64,000 bases of DNA from Annona cherimola. Lineage: Eukaryota > Streptophyta > Magnoliopsida > Magnoliales > Annonaceae. The stretch covers positions 31,971,452 to 32,035,451 of the forward strand of contig CM059972.1 in NCBI GenBank assembly GCA_030490835.1. Reading direction: 5' to 3'. Below are positions 1 through 11,429 of the stretch, piece after piece. The position numbers were made by a program, and so were the translations under genes. The notes below the pieces were generated by a model, which was not told the origin of the DNA, ran no database searches, and saw nothing but the letters and a program-made list of their open reading frames with translations. Position 1 is the first letter of the stretch. Each line of letters starts with the position of its first letter.

Positions 1-493
1 TTGAAGAGGGAATTAAGATTTTCAAAAGCATGATTGATTCTCACAACATTGTGCCAACTTCTGAGCAATATGGTATCATGGTTGACATCCTAGGATGGAG
101 AGGAGAATTACCCAAAGCAGCTGAGCTCATTGAGCAGATGCCCATGGAAGTTGGCCAACATGTTTGGCTTGCCTTGCTTGGCAGTTACAGACTCAATAAT
201 AACTTCAAGATGGGACGATGGGATGATGTTGCACAAATATTTATGGAGTGGATGGAAGATGGGATGATGTTGCAGAAATAAGGAGCTTGATGAAGGAAAA
301 AATAGTGGGGAGAACACCAGGTAGTAGTTCAATCGAGATAGGGAATGTGGTTAGTTCATTCTTGGCAAATGACAATTCTCATCCAGAATCACAGAGGGTG
401 TATTTGATGTTGAGGGAATTGGATTTCAAAATGAGAGAGAAGCACTATGTCGATATGATGCATGATGCAGAGGGCAAGCCTCTTTTCTCATAG
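1..493 (+). pseudogene. PPR protein, C-terminal E-motif region, frameshifted and 5'-truncated by the window edge
   Basis: The plus-strand reading gives the last PPR repeat (SEQYGIMVDILGWRGELPKA) followed by an E-type tail. Visible tail motifs are WLALLGSYR, GRWDDVAEIRSLMKEK, TPGSSSIEI and SHPESQRVYLMLREL, the usual signature of organelle-targeted RNA-binding PPR proteins of the PLS/E subgroup. The tail is split over two frames, with a break near 248-281. A 17-base word, gatgggatgatgttgca, occurs at 218-234 and again at 258-274. This 40-bp duplication shifts the frame and creates a premature stop at 279-281, while the second frame runs on to the TAG at 491-493. The 5' part lies outside the window. 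The duplication argues for a pseudogene or a truncated allele. Family assignment is firm; activity is unlikely. Confidence 0.8.
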
Positions 494-2430
494 AGTCCAT
501 AATTCATATTGAGATCCTACAGCGCTTGCTCAGCTACAAATGCTACTACAACTTTAAATTTCTAAGGAGCTGTACATCTCAAAGCAATAATCTGCAATGA
601 TATTTAAGGATGATTATGACAATTGAAAGGTTATCTATTTGGCTTCTATACACAGAATTTTCAAGTTATAATTATGTTTTCATGTGAAGAGGTGAAAGTA
701 GAGGTAAATTGCAAAAGACAGAATAATAAGTGAAAATGAAATTTCAACATAGGGGATTTACAGTCTAGCCATGTAAAATAACAATAGCGGCAATGTAAAA
801 ATAGTAAGCAAGCAAAGAAAACAAACACGATCTGATCATGTAAATCAGGTGGAAAGAGTTAAGTTGTTGCTCAAGTTGAGTCAGAAAATGAGAAAGTTAT
901 GCAAGTGAAAGGGAGTTGTGATAGAAAATGAGAAAGCTGAAGTTAAAGGCAAAGAGAAGAAGAATTAGAATCAAAGCTAGAGAGAAGAGCATCAAATCCA
1001 TCATTGAAGACATGCGATAAGCTTTTGATTTCTTTTTTCTTCTTTGGCAGGTTCATTTCTATAACACTGGTTAGTTAAAAAGCATTGAATCCAATAAACT
1101 CAATAAGCAAATATTAGATCAAAATATAACACCTTTTAACATTCTTATCAATGTATGACAATGACCTGGTGCACAGACACATACGTCATTCATATGACTT
1201 GTTTTCTTGCTAACCAATGACAAACATCAAGTGATCATCACCATTTACATGCATAGTTCACATGACTTGTTTTCTATGTGCTCATTTCACATTGGCCTTT
1301 CAACATAGAATTCAAATATTCCTTCACTCAAAATTTCTTTTTATGTGTGCCTTTCAGTCCCTTTCATATTTTCATTCCATCCATTTGACATATAAACAAC
1401 AACCTATGCTCATTTAAGATCTTCAAATATGAAATTCAACTTATTTACATCACGGAATTAGGTTCAACATAGTCCCATGAGCCTACTATATTTGAAATAT
1501 ATTCATTCTAAAATGCAACAAATCTGCCAGTTAATGCTTCATATGTTGTCTTGATCATCTGACCATCCCATACACAAATGTACATGTCATTAAGCCAATA
1601 CATTTCATATATAGAATATTCAAATCAAAGAAACCACACTTAAATACAAATTTAACTTACATCATATATAAATCATGTTTGGCCCTTTTAAAGCTATTCA
1701 TGAACACCAAAACTTTTCTGTTATTTATAATACTCGAGCTTAATAAACAAAAGTTACAAGTGTTGCTTCAATGATTTACTTTCCTCATTATTATTAAGAA
1801 GCATTGAAGGAAACATTTATTGATCGTGTCACACCTTTTTATATTGTCCTTGTGTTAGTAATTTTCAAGTTTAAGATACTACTGAAGATTTTAGAGATTT
1901 TTCAAATTTCATAATGATATGATTTTACTCTAAGAAAAATCTGATGGATGCTTTCTCATGACATAAAAATTTTTTTGGCTTAAAAACTGAGCTCCATGCT
2001 CTATGCACATTGGATTATTCACACTATTGTTCTCTTCTTATTCTCATGCAAGCTACAAGGGAGTTGGCTCGAAAAAGGAATTCTATGGGCAATAGAGGTT
2101 ATGTGCCGACTACAGGGTTGATGATAATACAGGCAGGAAAGATGCAGGAAATGAGAATATTCGCATTCCAAGCCGTACAAATTTAGAGACGCTTTTGTTG
2201 GGGTATTCACCCCTCTTTGTCCATTGGTTGGGTGTGGTTTGGCGGTATAAAATAAACTATGTAAAAAGTTTTTGAAAAAGATATAGAAATGTAATATAAT
2301 AGACATAAGAGCCGAAGAGCCTGAATCCTAAGAAATACAAAGAAAGCCATGTTAATCTTCTTCAAAAGAAGTAAAATCTCATAATAAGAAACTCCAATCA
2401 AAAACCAAATCGAGACCCGTACTCGTCTTC
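494..2430. other. AT-rich intergenic stretch, no gene recognised
   Basis: Only short open frames without recognisable domains or codon bias are seen on either strand. The first part may be 3'UTR of the PPR locus. No tRNA, hairpin element or terminal repeat was recognised. Confidence 0.5.
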
Positions 2431-2510
2431 TGTTCAAATCAAGTCAAATCCCTCGAAATACAAATGTTCCTCCAAATATAAAATGAAAGCACGAAATATC
2501 AAGCAGAGAA

Positions 2511-3100
2511 AAAATTACCTGAGAGAAGCTGTCTACTTGGAGATAGTGCGATGCCGAAAACGGAAGGGGCTGCGGTGGTCGAGGATTGCGCGGCAAGAAG
2601 GCAGCAGGGTGCAGGAGAAGGATTTGTCGAAGAGCATACGAAGGACGAAGGGATCGAGCACTTGGAGATAGTGAGATGCCTTTTCCTCTTCTACGGGGAA
2701 GGGAGAGATTGATCCAGAGCACTCGAGGATGGAGTGCAGGACGAGAAAGCAGCCAAAAACGGAAGGGGCTGCGGTTGTCGAGGATTGCGCGGGAAGAAGA
2801 CAGGAGGGTGCGCGGGAAGGATTCGTCGTTCAACCGGGTTTCTCAGGATCTCAAATCGTCGGGGAGGATTTTGCAAAAAGCCGAACCGAGCTGCAGACGC
2901 GGCTCCGTACGACTCTGACGGAGGGCCTGAGCGCAAAACTCCATGCGTCGACTTCACTGCCCAGACCTCGACTCTCCCGCCCGGATCCACCGGCTGAAGC
3001 AGCGCCTGGCCGAACGAACGGCGATGCGCTCCCGAGAGCATGGAGGCTGAATGCTCGCAGGAGCATCAGATTGCGCTCCAAAAAAATGTCATAGCATATT
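2511..3100 (-). other. GC-rich block, possible 5' leader with splice donor on the minus strand
   Basis: GC content rises sharply over the AT-rich flanks, and several overlapping frames are open on both strands, but none shows a known domain. Read on the minus strand, the block looks like a plant 5' leader. It is pyrimidine-rich and ends in a good splice donor (cag|gtaatttttt, plus-strand positions about 2511-2522), followed by a T-rich intron-like stretch. No downstream coding exon was found on the minus strand between 500 and 2400. It could be a remnant promoter/first exon of a lost gene or a noncoding transcript. This is inference from composition and one splice-like site. Confidence 0.25.
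2558..2828. repeat. Direct duplication, two ~71-bp copies 199 bp apart
   Basis: The segment starting aaacggaaggggctgcggt at 2558-2629 recurs at 2757-2828 with a handful of substitutions. A second word, cttggagatagtg, also occurs twice (about 2536 and 2659). The GC-rich block was therefore partly built by local duplication. Confidence 0.8.
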
Positions 3101-3109
3101 GGCAAAATC

Positions 3110-3967
3110 AAAGTTTAACTATTTGCAAAGCTAGAATTAAGGACCAACTTAAAGCAGATTATGAAATTAATGGAGAGACAACTTTGAAGAGTGCCAATTT
3201 TGAAACCAATGTAAAAGTAGCTTTGAGGGGTGGCAGACATGAAACAGACGGGGCAGCTTTGAGGAGCAGCAGATTTGAAATCCAAAGGTTGTTAGCTAAC
3301 AAGTAAAATTATTAGGATGCTAATGTACCGTCGGAGCATTGTACGATGCTTCACCTTCTTGAATCAGAGGTCAACCATGGTTGTCCTATTTAGAGAACCC
3401 GTTGACAAGCCTCAAGTTTGTGATCCAATCTAATGTCTCAATTGGCGACCAGAGCCACTTACGATAGGGTTCCATTCATTCACCGACAATGTCTTCCATC
3501 TTCTAAGCTTCAACAATTTTCTCCTTGAATGCTAGTCGACTGCCTTCTCGGATTTGGTGATGGTAAGCATGCATTGACAGATTTGAGCTTGTCATTTTGT
3601 TAGCAGTAAAAATCCGCACATCTTCCATAGCTCTGATAGTGACGCCTTAGCTCATACCACAAACTCATCTCATTACAAGTAACAAGAGGGGAAATCGGCT
3701 GAAGAATATGCTCAATTAAGTTGCAAGGGTTTGGGAGTGACTGAGTGAGGCAAGAGGGGAATCGAAAAAAGCTACAGCAGTAGCAGCGTCACGGCTTTGG
3801 TGGCGATGCTTATCTTCTTCAACGATCGTTGCCGGGGGACAATGGCAGCAACCTTTGGGGTGTGGGTTAAGGAGGACGAGGGAAGAAAGAGGAGAATCAG
3901 TCTAGCAGCGCAAAATCGAGGAGTAAGGGTTAGGGCAAACAGACATGGATATATCATATATATGATA
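3110..3967. other. No recognised gene; short imperfect repeats at 3178-3290
   Basis: At 3178-3290 a word like actttgaagagtgccaattt...gaaa is repeated about three times at roughly 38-40 bp spacing in diverged form. The surrounding frame (88 codons ending at 3306) has no recognisable domain. 3310-3967 contains no convincing coding region. Confidence 0.35.
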
Positions 3968-4168
3968 TTATAATAAACATATGCAATTTAGGTCGGTTCT
4001 GGGTACCTGACCCTTGGAACCGACCTTACTCAAATTTGGACGGGTACTTAACCCATGGAACTGAACCGAACCCTCGGATAGATTTTTTAGAACTGAACTG
4101 ACCCTATTTAAGATACTCAGTGGGCCGACCCGCGGGTACCCTACCCGAGTTACACCCCTATCCCCAAC
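3968..4168. repeat. Fragment of a hAT-like non-autonomous element (one end visible)
   Basis: The segment is rich in gggtacc/aaccgacc words and ends in gagttacacccctatc. Such ends (aggggtgtaa in reverse) are typical of plant hAT-type non-autonomous elements as I know them. No matching left terminal repeat or 8-bp duplication was found, so only a fragment is claimed. Confidence 0.35.
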
Positions 4169-4229
4169 TTCAATTCGGACTCTCTCATGCTTATAAAAAT
4201 TTTGTTTTATAATGAAGAATAAATAAATA

Positions 4230-4960
4230 GCACCACCTAAGTAAATAATAACAAATGTGTGGGTTAAATGTATAATTTGCAAATATACTTATATAGTTCT
4301 AGAAATTATAAATCTCTCTTACATAGTTTGCTATAATTGCAAATATATCAATGCTGTTATAACACTGTTGCTACACTGTTACAGCTTGGATATATTTGCA
4401 AAAGTTTGAAAACTATTTTTAAAAATTAAGGAGTATATTTAGTTTTGCAAATATATCATATATCCACGTAGTTTTCAAACTTTTGCAAATATATTCATGT
4501 TGTAATTGTGTAGTAATGACGTTATAAAGGCAAATAAATAAATAATAACAAGTGTGCGGGCTGAATGAGTAATTTACAAATATACCCACATAGTTTCAAA
4601 AATTACAATTTACTCTCGCATAGTTTGATCATAATTGCAAATATATCAACATCGTTATGATGCCATTACTGCACCTTTACAATGTAGATATATTTACAAA
4701 GGTTTGAAAACTATGCGGATATATAATATATTTGCAAAAACTAAATATACCCCTTAATTTTTTAAATTGCAAATATATTCATATAGTTTTCAAAACTTTG
4801 CAAATAAACCCGTGTCGTATCAGTGCAATAATGTCATTATAATGACATGAGTATATTTGCAATTATAGTCGAACTATGTAATTTGTAATTTTTGAAACTA
4901 TGTGGATATATTTGCAAATATAATCAATACTAAATGGGTATATTTGCAAATCATTTGAGT
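4230..4960. repeat. Foldback repeat family built on tttgcaaatata words
   Basis: The words tttgcaaatata, catagtttcaaaaattac and their reverse complements (gtaatttttgaaactatgtgg) recur many times in both orientations. Together they form a long imperfect inverted repeat, for example 4270-4390 against 4820-4930. A shorter relative lies at 44256-44430. This is a dispersed, possibly MITE-like foldback family. No target duplication was identified. Confidence 0.6.
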
Positions 4961-5589
4961 TGAATTGATCCTCGTTTCACTCTTATATATAAATGATGTC
5001 CATGTAACTGGGGGATAAATGATCACCATTTGCGTCAGGCATAACACCCATTTTTTGTTTGAATAATTTAGATGTAGAATTAACAACTTTTAAATTGATA
5101 TATAAATTAATTAACAATTTATTACGTCAGTTTTATATTTTTATTAGATAAGACTCATGTACGTGGATAAAACTTAATTTGCTAGTCAAACAAAATGATT
5201 TTAAATACAACAGTTGAATCCGATTTTCCATCATTAACAAAGTGGTCCAAAATTGTGTGGTTAATGCTGATATATTCAGTGGAAATCAAATTTTAACTAT
5301 AACGCATTCGCCCTAGCTAAATGATGTTAAGCATTTATCATATGCAACTTTCTAATCAAGGTAAATTTTTGCATTATAAACATATACAGATTACCTACTA
5401 ATATACATTTTAAATGGTTTCGATTTTAAAAATCTTAAATATTAAAAGCAAACCATTTTATAATTAAATACTATCAAGAGGATGGCATTGACTCTTCATA
5501 ATTAAACTACCTTAATTAAAATCACTGTAAGTCATTTTAAGTCGACGAACTTCGAAAACCTAATTAAAAATGAGAATAGAATTGATCTA

Positions 5590-5780
5590 TTGAATGGTTG
5601 GGTGCAGTATCATTAAAACCCAATATTCGGATCGACCGGCTGGATAGGAAGCAGGCCGGTCCGATCTACCTCGAAGCAGGCGTGAAACTGCGTAACCCAT
5701 GACTGGACCAGTTTTTGCTTCGGCCAGTTAAGCCAGTTCAAGCTAAAAAATCAGTTTTTTTTTTTTTTTAATACAGTTAC
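5590..5780. repeat. Possible small transposon remnant ending in a T-run
   Basis: A GC-richer island of repeated ccggtc/gaccagtt/ggccagtt words ends in a poly-T run (about 5755-5770) within AT-rich DNA. The words resemble ends of plant non-autonomous elements, but no terminal repeats or target duplication were found. Confidence 0.25.
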
Positions 5781-6036
5781 TCATAAATCTACTGATTTAC
5801 ATATGACTAAAAATATATATTTTTGGCTAGTAAAAAAAATATACTTTTTGAATTTTTTTTATACATATGTAAGCCTTAATTTTTTCATCAGGTAAAATTC
5901 AGTAATTTTTAAATTTATTTCTTATTTTATTTTTATTTTTGAAAATTACATAAAATTTAAGTTAGACCTGTATATATATGATAAAAATAAAATAAAAATG
6001 TATTTTTGAACTGCATAGAATTAAGTGAAAAAACTT

Positions 6037-6292
6037 TACCATGTGTTTTCGAAATCATGAAAACTTTTCAATTTAAAATATTTTACTCTTTACTACTTTT
6101 CTATCTTTAATCATTTTTCATATTTGACTACACAATTACATTACTTTTTAATCATTCATCCACAATTATCCGCTTTATCCTAACTTTATTCTCTTAATTC
6201 TTCATTGCTACTTTTATAATATCTTATCGCTACTCCCATTTCTAAAAATGTGATACCAAAATCTTTTCTTTCATAAATTTTATTAAATGCAA
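6037..6292 (-). mobile_element. MITE family B (Tourist-like) copy, diverged
   Basis: Read on the minus strand it shares the family order aaaacttt - gatgtgatataa - agtaaataaa - taaaattaaaatag - tgattgaaaa - gaaataattaaaaa seen in better copies at 51693-51945 and 62455-62706. The ends are degraded. Confidence 0.5.
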
Positions 6293-6311
6293 GACAGGCT
6301 CTATAATTTTA

Positions 6312-6692
6312 AGAGTTTTTTTCAAATATACTCACTACATTTGCAGTTAATTTCAAAAATGCCCACTTCATTAAAAACCTTTAATAAATTTTTGTAAATG
6401 CCTAAAATACACCAATTATAAAATAATAAAAGATGAAATCAAATTATAGCTCTCCAAATTTAGAGCTCATTTGTAATTAGGGCATTTATGAATTATAACA
6501 TTAAATTTTCAATTATGTTCAAGATTTGATAGGCATATTAATAATTTCATATATTAACTAACGGTGTTAACTGACGGACTGGTGTTTTTGAGATTAACTG
6601 CAAGTATAATGGGTATATCTGAAATTTTAAAAACATAATAGGTATATTTATGATTAAGGTCAAATGCGGTGGGTATGTGTGAGGAAAACCCT
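6312..6692. mobile_element. Foldback MITE of family C
   Basis: The left end (agagttttttt...atactcactacatttg) and the reverse complement of the right end (agggttttcctcacacatacccaccgcatttg, about 6655-6692) match over about 50 bp with substitutions, giving a 381-bp foldback. Both ends carry the tata-ccca(c) and attaaggtcaaatgc-type words shared with the copies at 55050-55490 and around the LINE. Confidence 0.5.
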
Positions 6693-6699
6693 AATGTAA

Positions 6700-7567
6700 A
6701 TGAAAACTTAAGATGGGTAGATTTGCAAAAACCTGAAAGCATCCCGCCTCTCAGATCTGTTCAGGTGTTTCTTCTCACGCACACAAAACCCAGAGCCCTG
6801 GAATCCACAAGTTCCCCCTTCCTGTCAGATTGCCTCTGCTCTCCCTTTCGCACCCTCCTCCAAGGTTTTGCATTGACGTTGCCGGTCAGCGGAGGAGAAG
6901 GACAAAGCTCTTCCTCCCGCCGCTGTTGAAAACTGCTGCCCCGCCATCATCCGCCACTCTGCAGCCTCGACGTGGACGAGGAACCACCTGCTAGCTTTCT
7001 TCCGGAGGTGGCAAGTAATCAGAGGAAGACCTCACCTGCTAACATCAACAGCAACTGAGTCTCCCGGGTGCATTTTCTGCAATCAACGTTGTCATCTCCT
7101 TCTTTCAAGCGGGACGAAAGCCAGCCAGGTATATATATATATATAATGGCTCTGTGCAGTTCTACAATGCCGATTATATGTAAGATTTTAGTTTCAATTT
7201 GTGAGAGTTGTATACGAAGAGCAACTGAATTACATTTCATCGAAAATATTTGAAATAAAGAGCTACTATCGCGCTTTATTTTCAACAATTGAAGCTCTGT
7301 AAAAAGCAACCACCAAAAGTATTCGAAGAGCAACACAATCAAAATTAATGGGAGCTGATTACAATCAAAACTATTGAATTCTTAGTAGTTGGCTATCTAA
7401 TCAGCTGAAACAGAGTCCATTTGTTGTAGTACAGATAGTCAAATGGCATTGTAAATGTTGCATGTGAAAAAAGCAATTTCCACCAAGGGCCACTTTGGTT
7501 AGTTCAAAATAAAATTATGTTTGATTAACTAATTAAAAAAAAATCCCATTTTTTTTGGGCTGTGTAG
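6700..7567 (+). other. Probable 5'UTR exon and leader intron of the helicase gene
   Basis: 6740-7128 is GC-richer and pyrimidine-rich, like a plant promoter/leader. A donor (ccag|gtatat, intron from 7129) and an acceptor preceded by T-rich sequence (gggctgtgtag|agaaagg, intron to 7567) frame a ~439-bp AT-rich intron. The exon would resume 19 bp upstream of the start codon at 7587. Short ORFs in the leader have no family match. Inferred from splice-like sites and composition only. Confidence 0.4.
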
Positions 7568-7586
7568 AGAAAGGTGGGGTGGGGTA

Positions 7587-10055
7587 ATGGGCATCCCTGG
7601 AGGTGGAGGTGGAGGTGGAGCAGCAGCTAATACTGCTTCTTACCTCTCCCTCTTCCAGAAGACTGTTCTTGCCTGGGATTTCTTCCAACTCCTCAGAGAC
7701 GAAGACCAAAAGAAGCAGGGGCGTAATGCCACAGTTGCTGCTTCTCCCAAGCTGCCCAGGGTCAAGGTAGCATACACTGATGTCTCTGACTACATGGCTG
7801 TCTATGAACCCCTGCTCTTTGAAGAAGTCAAGGCACAGATTGTCAAGCCCACAGATGATGCTGCAGCAAAGACCGACTCCCACAAGGGCATTGTCCTTTC
7901 TTGCTCTGATGACACCCATGGCTTTCACATGGTCACCATTGGCTTCACCATTGAAATTGCTGGGGAGGTCTCTGAAAATGATCTCTTGCTCATTTCTGAT
8001 GAGAAGATGCCTGATGGTGATGCCACCAAGCTCCCAGCCGTTTATGCTTTTGGGCTGGTGGAGTATCGTGATGGAAGAGATAAGCTCAAATTGAGGACTT
8101 ATGTTGGTGGGGAGGTCAGCCCGAGGCTGTCGAAGATGCTTTCGCTTCTCAAGGCTGGTAATAGCTTTTTCTGGGTGAGGAACATTAGTAGCTTGTCAAC
8201 TATCATGAGGGAATATTCGGCTCTCAGATCAGTTGTGTCTCTTCCCTTTATGAATTTGATTTTGTCAGCAACTGATAGCACGGCGGGTGAGGATCGGTCT
8301 TGGGATGTTCCTAGGCCTCTTTTGGAGTATCTTGAAAGTAACCACAATGAATCACAGCTTAATGCCATCCGTGCTGCTCTCGCTCGCAAGCGATTTGTTT
8401 TAATTCAGGGTCCGCCCGGGACGGGAAAGACACAGACCATTCTTGGGCTTCTTAGTGCTATTCTGCATGCTGCTCCAACTAGAGTGCAAACCAAGGGAAC
8501 CGTTTCAGCCATTGAACGCAGGCTGGAATTGCCTATTGATGAGAAGTACCAGCACTGGACCAAAGCATCTCCATGGCTAATGGGTGCCAATCCAAGGGAT
8601 CTAATTATGCCTGTTGATGGTGATGATGGCTTTTTCCCAACAAGTGGGAATGAATTGAAACCAGAGCTTGTCACCTCTAATCGCAAATATCGGGCACATG
8701 TTCTCGTTTGTGCTCCTTCAAATTCTGCATTGGATGAGATTGTATTGCGGCTTATGAACACTGGCATTCGGGATGAAAATGGTCAGGTTTATCACCCCAA
8801 GATTGTCCGAATTGGAGTCAAGTCTCATCACTCCATTCAAGCAGTTTCCATGGATTACCTTGTTGAACAGAGGCTTGCTAGCGTGGACCATTCAATGGCT
8901 GGTTCAGGGAAGGCTGCCTCTGCTGCTTTTGATCGCGATCGTATACGTACTTCAATTCTTGATGAAGCTGCCATTGTTTTCTCAACTCTGAGCTTCAGTG
9001 GTTCAACGGCTTTTAGTCAAATGAATCATGTTTTTGATGTTGTCATAGTAGATGAAGCTGCTCAAGCTGTTGAACCAGCAACTCTCGTACCTTTGGCGCA
9101 TGGATGTAAACAAGTGTTTCTTGTTGGAGACCCAGTCCAATTGCCAGCTACAGTGATATCTTCGACCGCTCAGAAAATGGGATATGATACAAGCCTCTTC
9201 AAGAGATTTCAGATGGCTGGCTATCCAGTGCAAATGCTCAAGACCCAGTACCGGATGCATCCACGTATAAGAAGCTTTCCTTCAAAGGAATTCTACTCAG
9301 ATTCTTTGGATGACGGACCTGATCTTGAGCACTCCACAAAACGTCCTTGGCATAAGTACCGCTGCTTTGGACCATTTTGTTTCTTTGATATAGATGGCGT
9401 GGAATCACAGACATCAGTTGGTGGATCTTGGGAAAATTCTGATGAGGTGGACTTTGTCCTTCTCCTGTATCATCATCTGACCACTAGATTTGTGGAGCTG
9501 AAGTCAGCATCTTGCCTTGCTGTTATTACCCCCTATGGAAATCAAGTGAAACTTCTTCGAGACCATTTTCGTAAAGCCTTTGGAGTGCAGGCAGAATTAG
9601 TAGACATTAATACTATTGATGGATTCCAAGGGCGAGAGAAAGACGTTGCAATCTTTTCATGTGTTCGTTCAAACAGAGGAAAGGGTATTGGGTTTGTGTC
9701 TGATTTTCGGCGAATGAATGTGGGAATAACCAGAGCGAGGTCATCAGTCCTTGTGGTGGGTTCAGCATCAACACTGGAGCAGGATGATCACTGGAGCAAT
9801 CTGGTGAAGGCTGCTAAAGATCAAGATTGTTTCTTTAAGGTTTCAAAACCATATGCCTCTTTTTTCAGTGATGCAAACTTGAAAACAATGCTAGCTGTCC
9901 GAGAGGAACAAAAGGTGCTGCAATCACTCCAGCAAATTGACAGCCATCTGCAATCAGTGGTGAGTAATGAAGTCAATGCAGGAGAAGGTGACCAAGATAT
10001 GAATGTGGATGATGGAAACTTGGATGCCGACGACATGGGTTTTGATGAGGACTAA
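7587..10055 (+). CDS. MAA3: SEN1/UPF1-like superfamily 1B helicase, MAGATAMA3 type
   Basis: An uninterrupted 822-aa frame starts at an ATG in good context (ggtaATGG). The helicase motifs appear in order: Walker A GPPGTGKTQTIL near residue 274; Ia VCAPSNSALDEIVLRL; motif II VDEAAQAVEPATL near 488; III VGDPVQLPATV near 513; IV QYRMHPRIRSFPSKEFY near 554; V NTIDGFQGREKDVAIFSC near 675; VI RRMNVGITRAR near 709. The AAWAF-like N-terminal part includes EPLLFEEVKAQI, and the tail is acidic (DADDMGFDED). The whole protein aligns in my memory with Arabidopsis MAA3 (about 818 aa), a SEN1 homologue required in female gametophytes for pollen-tube guidance. It probably acts in nuclear RNA processing and R-loop removal, which is inferred from the family. 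All catalytic motifs are intact and there is no intron in the coding part. Being full length without any break suggests a functional gene. Confidence 0.95.
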   Translation: MGIPGGGGGGGAAANTASYLSLFQKTVLAWDFFQLLRDEDQKKQGRNATVAASPKLPRVKVAYTDVSDYMAVYEPLLFEEVKAQIVKPTDDAAAKTDSHKGIVLSCSDDTHGFHMVTIGFTIEIAGEVSENDLLLISDEKMPDGDATKLPAVYAFGLVEYRDGRDKLKLRTYVGGEVSPRLSKMLSLLKAGNSFFWVRNISSLSTIMREYSALRSVVSLPFMNLILSATDSTAGEDRSWDVPRPLLEYLESNHNESQLNAIRAALARKRFVLIQGPPGTGKTQTILGLLSAILHAAPTRVQTKGTVSAIERRLELPIDEKYQHWTKASPWLMGANPRDLIMPVDGDDGFFPTSGNELKPELVTSNRKYRAHVLVCAPSNSALDEIVLRLMNTGIRDENGQVYHPKIVRIGVKSHHSIQAVSMDYLVEQRLASVDHSMAGSGKAASAAFDRDRIRTSILDEAAIVFSTLSFSGSTAFSQMNHVFDVVIVDEAAQAVEPATLVPLAHGCKQVFLVGDPVQLPATVISSTAQKMGYDTSLFKRFQMAGYPVQMLKTQYRMHPRIRSFPSKEFYSDSLDDGPDLEHSTKRPWHKYRCFGPFCFFDIDGVESQTSVGGSWENSDEVDFVLLLYHHLTTRFVELKSASCLAVITPYGNQVKLLRDHFRKAFGVQAELVDINTIDGFQGREKDVAIFSCVRSNRGKGIGFVSDFRRMNVGITRARSSVLVVGSASTLEQDDHWSNLVKAAKDQDCFFKVSKPYASFFSDANLKTMLAVREEQKVLQSLQQIDSHLQSVVSNEVNAGEGDQDMNVDDGNLDADDMGFDED

Positions 10056-10215
10056 ATTCATGATATTGCAGCTTCCACGGAAGTAATTTTTTATATGCAT
10101 GAGAAGAATCAAGCTTTGGGGGTTCTGCATGTCATAGTTGTTGGTCTTGACTTATCTGCCATCCTCACTTATCATTTGAGCTGTGAAGAAACCCAAGAAA
10201 AGGGGAGCATAGTAC

Positions 10216-10218
<3 letters not shown>

Positions 10219-10285
<67 letters not shown>
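10219..10285. repeat. Compound (AT)n-(AG)n microsatellite
   Basis: About 18 AT units pass directly into about 15 AG units, roughly 165 bp after the helicase stop codon and possibly within its 3'UTR. Likely polymorphic in length. Confidence 0.95.
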
Positions 10286-10288
<3 letters not shown>

Positions 10289-10549
10289 CTTGGTACCTGC
10301 TTGGTGCATTCGCCAAGTTGTGTGATCCAACGATGAAGCATAGAATCTTTAAAATTAGAAAGGTAAAAAAAATTGCATGCGTCATTTAACAGAATTTGGA
10401 TAGGGTTTGTGCATTACTCTTTTATGATATGAAATGAAAATTGATTATGGGCCTGTGTATTTCTGGTGATTTTATTATGGATTTGTGCTTCAATATTTCT
10501 TGTAGAGTTAATGATGCCTCCTTCAAAGGGAGAAATGATGGACCAGGAT

Positions 10550-11420
10550 AGGGGTGAAAATCTGTGCAAGTAAGGGTGGATTAGGGTATGCCTAACCTTG
10601 ACCCTATTTTTTTAAAAATCCTATATGACCCTACTTTTATTCCGGGTTGAGACTAGGTTGGTCTGATCTTTACCTTTATTCAATAGGTTTCAAGACAAAT
10701 TTTGGGTTGATTTCATGACAATGGGTTGGGTTGAAAAGGTGGGTCAAAGGTATGATAATTTTAAGAATTTATATGCATATTAATATAAGTCGCATCTAAG
10801 ATAAATTTAAAGGTTGGATGGTTCAATATTTTACTATTTAGTAAAAGTAAAACACAAATACTAAAACAAATAGTTAGTAAAGTATTTCTTTTTTATAATT
10901 CTATTTGTAACTTGACCTTGATAAATATGTGTTTATCTTCAATAAAAATAACAAAAATGTAAAATTTGAATTACAATTAAAATTGTTAAAATGTGATACG
11001 ATAATATTCATTCTTGAAAGGTGCAAATAACATGGATAATACCTTTTATTTCATTGAAAATCATGTGGAGGGCACAACTTAAACAACATTTTTGCAATCA
11101 AAAAATAAAAATATATTCATATAAACAAGTCAGAAAGTTAAATATACATTCACATAGACCATATTCACATTAGCAAGTTATAAAGTTAAACATATACATC
11201 TTAACAAAACCACATTCATATTAATAAGCTATATGATTTATTAAAAATATTTAGGTGGGGCGGGACATGGTCGACCTGCCCCCACCCTTAAAATTGAAGA
11301 ACAGGTCTCAAATTTTGACCCACCTTGCCCCATTGGGTTAAAAATTCTGGCCTCAACCTTATGTAAATTTGGGGTAGGTCTAGGTGGGTCACAAGTCAAC
11401 CCGTCCCTATTTTCACTCCT
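10550..11420. mobile_element. Non-autonomous hAT-like DNA element, ~871 bp
   Basis: The left terminus aggggtgaaaat (10550-10561) is matched in reverse by attttcactcct (11409-11420), 11 of 12 bases. The inner ends continue as degenerate inverted repeats rich in gggttgg/gacccacc words. The inside is AT-rich and non-coding. The aggggtgaaaat end is typical of plant hAT-type elements as I know them. A clear 8-bp target duplication was not found. Confidence 0.6.
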
Positions 11421-11429
11421 TAATTGAGA

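Noticed and set aside
10152..10385. Minus-strand ORF over the AT/AG microsatellite
   Set aside because: The predicted peptide is mostly Ser-Leu and Tyr-Ile dipeptide repeats created by the microsatellite.
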